DNA from: Diphasiastrum complanatum
Lineage: Eukaryota; Streptophyta; Lycopodiopsida; Lycopodiales; Lycopodiaceae
Reading direction: 5' to 3'
DNA: 64,000 nucleotides
NCBI GenBank assembly: GCA_029204225.1
Contig: CM055101.1
Coordinates: forward strand, 37,801,374-37,865,373
The notes under the pieces were generated by a model that was given only the letters and a program-made list of their open reading frames with translations, was not told the origin of the DNA and searched no databases. The translations under genes were made by a program, and so were the position numbers. Below, piece by piece: positions 61,001-64,000 of the stretch; positions within the stretch are counted from its first letter, which is position 1; each line of letters begins with the position of its first letter.

Positions 61001-62853
61001 CTTGGAGGCATTATTTGTATGGTGCCAACTTTGAGGTCCTGACAGACCATGAGAGTCTCAGATACCTTTGCAATCAACCTGAGCTTAGAGGTCGGAAAGC
61101 TCGTTGGGCAGAGTTGATGCAAGAGTTTGACATGTCTATCAGATATAGGCGTGGAAAATTCAATACAGTAGCAGATGCCCTTAGCAGAATGCCTATGATA
61201 AACGAGCTGAGTTTTACTCAGATTCGTAATGAGTTACTCGAGTCCTTGAGAGGGAAATGCCAGCATGATGCATTCTTCTCTATTATCTGGAACTCAGTCC
61301 AGAACAGACAGTTACAGACTCCAGAACCAGTTCCCGGGGCTGGTGCCAGTTCATCCAAGAATACGGCAGCTTCCGTTGAGGATGATAATGAGTCCGAGTA
61401 TACGTCGTCAGATGACGTTGAGGATTCTGAGCCTGTATTACCCAAGCAAACCCCAGTGGTTGAGGGTCAGTTGACTCAAGGATTCAAATGGAAACAGTAT
61501 TCCATTCAGGATGAGTACTTGCTCTATAGAGATAGAGTATGTGTCCCCAATTCAGAGGATTATAGGCAGCAGGTCCTATATGAATGTCATGACAATCCTA
61601 GCGCGGGACACCCAGGCATACAGAAGACCTATGAGCTTCTTCGTAGGCAATTTTTCTGGCCCAGTATGAAAAGGGACGTCCACCAGTATGTAACCAGTTG
61701 CCAGAAATGTCAAGTAAATAAAGCAGAGCGTTTAAAGGCAGGAGGGTTGTTGCATCCCTTAGAAATACCAGCTGGTAAATGGGAGAGTATCTCCATGGAT
61801 TTTATAGTAGGCCTGCCTAAAACCCAAAAGGGTAATGACGCTATATGGGTCACAGTTGACCGTCTGACCAAAATGGCTCATTTTATTCCGACCAAAACAA
61901 CCGTTAGAGCTCCAGAGTTAGCGAGGTTGTTTGTAGACGGGCTATTTAAATTGTACGGTCTACCTTCCGGCATAGTCAGCGACCGGGACAGTAAGTTTAC
62001 TGGAAATTTTTGGAAGGCAGTATTCCATCATCTCCATACTAAACTTAATATGAGTACCACCGACCATCCACAGACGGACGGTCAAACAGAAAGGGTAAAT
62101 CAAGTGCTGGAGGATATGCTTCGTGCATACGTCAGCAAGAGGCAGACTAATTGGGAGGAGTATCTCTCGATATTAGAGTTTGCTTACAACAGTACCAAAC
62201 ATTCAGCTACGGGATACAGCCCATTTATGCTGATGTACGGTTTTCAGCCACGCTCACCCACAGCTGTAGGGTTTAAACAAGAAAAAGTTGAAGCAGCCAG
62301 AAACTTTTTAGAAGACCTAAACCAGATGATAGAACATGCTAAGCGTAGCATTAGACAATCCCAGGATCGAGCCAGGCATTATGCAGATCCACACAGACGG
62401 GATGTGCAGTTCTCCACTGGTGAGAGAGTCTACTTGAGAGTCCCAGTTGACTCTAAAACCCTCAAATCAGGAGTGTGTGCTAAGTTGTCTCCAAGGTATT
62501 GTGGTCCCTTTACCATCAGTAGGAGACTAGGCGAGGTCACCTATGAACTAGAACTCCCACACAGCAGTAAGGTTTTTCCAGTTTTTCATGTAAGTCAGTT
62601 ACGAAAAGCCTTAACCAGATCAGATAATCTGGTAGGGGACAGTGTTCTAGTTCTCCCATTGGATCCTCAACAACCTCCACATGAACCAGAGGAAATTCTT
62701 GATAGTAGAGAGACGCAGACTCGTCATACTCTATACCGAGAATATCTGGTTAAGTGGAATGATCAGCCTGTTGAGAATGCCACTTGGGAAAGAGGCAGCG
62801 TCCTTCGCAAGATTTTTCCAGACTTTGTCTTAGAGGACCAAGACGGTTCTTAA
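58075..62853 (+). CDS. Chromovirus Gag-Pol polyprotein, 1592 aa
   Basis: One frame, no stop or frameshift, starting at the first ATG of the open frame after a ~700-nt leader. Residues 40-90 are acidic with coiled-coil character. A retrotrans-Gag domain covers about 130-285 and a knuckle [14 protein letters not shown] 345-358. Protease loop VDDGATHNF has Asp434 (D-D-G instead of D-S/T-G; DGG variants are known in plant gypsy elements). [11 protein letters not shown] has Asp781/782. RNase H begins ETDAS (Asp929). An acidic Ser-rich linker lies at about 1083-1125. Integrase zinc ligands are His1172, His1179, Cys1209, Cys1212; the catalytic triad is Asp1242, Asp1303 and Glu1339 (35 residues between the last two). 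A chromodomain ends the protein ([16 protein letters not shown], about 1560-1575). All catalytic residues are present, so it is predicted to be functional. Confidence 0.97.
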   Translation: MTTPQGPDQPQERGFDELETEALAYRKGKEPMEVEEQEQFAEELDELVTKEQFLQLVTEVDELKLALANFKSSVDDSFAELKNLILSSAKGSLPSTSQLSPSPLPSVSGETLRSHPSVFKDLKPPTFNGEEKDRNADILQTFLNKWKNIHALKQTPDHLQAIEASLSLGPMAYKWWLNLQETGQTPRSWKAFEEAFLREFLPENELDRAWEAWERTVMDKSLIQYISQYREAILKIKNMDDYQKIRGFVRGLKDEYKVEVQRNSPTTLEQALRYAQIYDDSVGRKRARQQPLSEQLPQKDFQFKKKFLKRKKEDKFKGEAPQKRPSLIQPLKPDDFEKAKQERLCFVCMGKGHTVRQCHKGPFTKKDKKQVHLVQTVCFPSNSAASEIKVYHEDHEHCCQLTSAMLARPFSFGPHDLVRMHGKVGNQSVRVMVDDGATHNFINHTLVKKLKLPEVPSQHRYIVSLAKGEDKKIWETMVSKLNLGIQGYQDQINFQIMHLDRTDIVLGRDWLYSLGPSLHRNYQENTLSFQYKGREIQLHGEHDVPNSPMVCSSELCQLIGDEDHQVFLCDFQFIPEVSISSSIQQKISKLETLLSKFKDVFPEDLPHGLPPSREVDHVINLVPGTTPVSKPPYRVSRTEDEEITRQLTDYLGKGQIQTSSSPWASPVLLVKKKEGSMRLCVDYRALNKVTIKNKYPMPRADELFDQLDGAKFFSKIDLRSGYHQVRIKSEDVSKTAFRTRHGHYEFKVMPFGLTNAPATFMTLMNSVLRPYLGKFVVVFLDDILVYSKTRKEHLKHLRKVFRLLRKHKLYAKQSKCEFFVEEVAYLGHIISSDGIKMDPNKVKAILSWLRPQNILELQIFLGLAGYYRRFVKEYAQIAVPMTNLLKGKGKEFIWESAQQESFDALKTALATAPVLKVVDPNQPFVVETDASDFAVGAVRTQGGRPVAFESKKLEPAQTRYSAYQKELFSIVHALKTWRHYLYGANFEVLTDHESLRYLCNQPELRGRKARWAELMQEFDMSIRYRRGKFNTVADALSRMPMINELSFTQIRNELLESLRGKCQHDAFFSIIWNSVQNRQLQTPEPVPGAGASSSKNTAASVEDDNESEYTSSDDVEDSEPVLPKQTPVVEGQLTQGFKWKQYSIQDEYLLYRDRVCVPNSEDYRQQVLYECHDNPSAGHPGIQKTYELLRRQFFWPSMKRDVHQYVTSCQKCQVNKAERLKAGGLLHPLEIPAGKWESISMDFIVGLPKTQKGNDAIWVTVDRLTKMAHFIPTKTTVRAPELARLFVDGLFKLYGLPSGIVSDRDSKFTGNFWKAVFHHLHTKLNMSTTDHPQTDGQTERVNQVLEDMLRAYVSKRQTNWEEYLSILEFAYNSTKHSATGYSPFMLMYGFQPRSPTAVGFKQEKVEAARNFLEDLNQMIEHAKRSIRQSQDRARHYADPHRRDVQFSTGERVYLRVPVDSKTLKSGVCAKLSPRYCGPFTISRRLGEVTYELELPHSSKVFPVFHVSQLRKALTRSDNLVGDSVLVLPLDPQQPPHEPEEILDSRETQTRHTLYREYLVKWNDQPVENATWERGSVLRKIFPDFVLEDQDGS

Positions 62854-62864
62854 GGGGGAGGGAG
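62852..62864 (+). other. Polypurine tract
   Basis: AAGGGGGAGGGAG immediately before the 3' LTR; it overlaps the gag-pol stop codon by a base or two. Confidence 0.9.
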
Positions 62865-63222
62865 TGTTACGAGCTCGTAACCAGTGCCGAACCCTAGAGA
62901 ACACAGATAGGTCAGATACCACAGTCAGGGTCGTGTCCAGCGTACATGACCAACAGGGCAAGACAGTGTGAGTAGTGTGCCCCAGCATGGTCCATAGCCA
63001 TGGCGGGCCTAACACAGCCTAGGGACCCTGTCAGCAGGATAGGGCCCCCAGTTGGGTCCCGACGTGCAGTCGGCCACGTCAGTGCCATGTGGCCGACACT
63101 TGGCAGTAGCATGCTACCAGTCCTCACACTGGGCTAGGAGGGGCTTACTCTATATCAGGGAGTAGGCAAGGTTGGGTGGATCAATTAGTGTTTGCCCTAC
63201 TGTGGTGTTAGGATCTATTACA
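62865..63222 (+). mobile_element. 3' LTR of the chromovirus
   Basis: Identical in length to the 5' LTR and identical in sequence apart from one A/G difference. It carries the same terminal palindrome and the same internal stem (63069-63077 / 63089-63097). Confidence 0.97.
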
Positions 63223-63534
<312 letters not shown>

Positions 63535-63852
63535 TTAGGGCTTCCCGTCAGACCAAGTTACCTCTCCCAGGTGCTGTCTTTTGGCCTGCGCTACCGCATT
63601 GGTCAGCTTCGGGTCTCTTCTCATCAGCTCGCTATTGAGACAGGCAGATACACAGACTACGGATCTGTCAGTGCTGTACACTACAGGAGGTTGAGGATGA
63701 GTTTCACTTTATTTTTAGATGTCCAGCTTACTATGAGATCAGAGGCAGATACCACTGTCTCTATTGGGATATTCCACTCACACTTGGTTCCTTCTTTGCC
63801 TATCCAGATGCGAGATGTGTTGGGTTTCTATTACGAGAGATGTTCTCTTAGA
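63535..63852 (+). pseudogene. LINE-like RT C-terminal fragment with Cys-His motif
   Basis: Two plus-strand frames join around 63650-63665. The first reads YRIGQLRVSSHQLAIETGRY; the second reads ICQCCTLQEVEDEFHFIFRC then PAYYEIRGRY. The order 'R.SSH.LAIE.GRY ... C..C....EDE.HF...CP.Y...R' is the C-terminal signature of a group of reverse-transcriptase mobile-element proteins better known from animals (jockey-like annotation) than from seed plants. One frameshift separates the halves and the frame stops at about 63850. The upstream RT is not in the window. Confidence 0.5.
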
Positions 63853-64000
63853 GATGTACTCTTATGTTGGATGATCAGGATGTTAACCACAGCCAACCAC
63901 ATATTACACTTTTCTTTCAGAAAGGAGTTAGGGAGGATACTTCAGATAGTGAGATCGACATTCCAGCTCGACAACCGAAGCTCCAGCATCTTCCTCGACC

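Larger units (their letters stand above)
57007..63222 (+). mobile_element. Complete, young Ty3/gypsy chromovirus, 6216 bp
   Basis: Two 358-bp LTRs (57007-57364 and 62865-63222) differ at one position that I can see (A at about 57075, G at the matching base near 62933). A perfect 5-bp target-site duplication GTTGC flanks the element (57002-57006 and 63223-63227). A PBS for initiator tRNA-Met, a polypurine tract and one uninterrupted gag-pol frame lie between. All hallmarks of a recent and potentially autonomous insertion are present. Chromodomain presence makes it a chromovirus; assignment to a lineage such as Galadriel-like is only a guess. Confidence 0.97.

Noticed and set aside
58075-62853. 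Reading the 58-63 kb frame as a host gene with a chromodomain
   Set aside because: Flanking LTRs, PBS, PPT, target-site duplication and RT/integrase domains show it is a retrotransposon polyprotein.

Overview
The window is repeat-dominated nuclear DNA from a land plant, most likely a seed plant. The evidence is an AAACCCT telomere-type motif, plant Ty1/copia, Ty3/gypsy chromovirus and hAT families, a tRNA-derived SINE, and one intact gene of the plant basic secretory protein (BSP) family. I cannot name the species. Long GA/CT dinucleotide tracts (up to about 325 bp) are unusually frequent.

Layout. 1-14.1 kb: AT-rich DNA with two direct copies of a ~3 kb segment (about 0.44-3.29 and 5.96-8.98 kb), each carrying a tRNA-derived SINE and a LINE 3' fragment. 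The only intact host-type gene (BSP-like, minus strand, 11394-12203) follows, with a TATA box abutting a GA/CT tract. 14.1-20.9 kb: a C-rich block without a recognisable gene, a 5'-truncated and damaged chromovirus (plus strand), and non-coding DNA. 20.9-25.2 kb: an internally deleted minus-strand Ty3/gypsy element (LTR, gag, integrase C-terminus) followed by a nearly intact ~498-codon ORF with its own TATA box. 25.2-40.4 kb: nested Ty1/copia remnants on both strands, two head-to-head LTRs, and a telomere-motif filler at a deletion junction. 40.4-44.9 kb: mostly empty, with one isolated exon resembling a chorein-N (bridge-like lipid transfer) protein. 44.9-48.9 kb: a hAT transposon whose transposase gene has an internal inversion. 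49-56.9 kb: huge GA tracts and copia/gypsy fragments. 57007-63222: a complete, very young chromovirus with 358-bp LTRs differing at one position, a perfect 5-bp target-site duplication, PBS, PPT and one uninterrupted 1592-codon gag-pol ORF. 63.5-64 kb: an unusual LINE-like C-terminal fragment.

Functionally there is no host pathway here. Only the 57-63 kb chromovirus looks capable of autonomous retrotransposition; the other elements carry stops, frameshifts or deletions of catalytic domains. I found no clear new biological system. The items most worth following are the BSP homologue without its zinc-protease motif, the extra 3' ORF of the 21-25 kb gypsy element, and the inverted hAT transposase.
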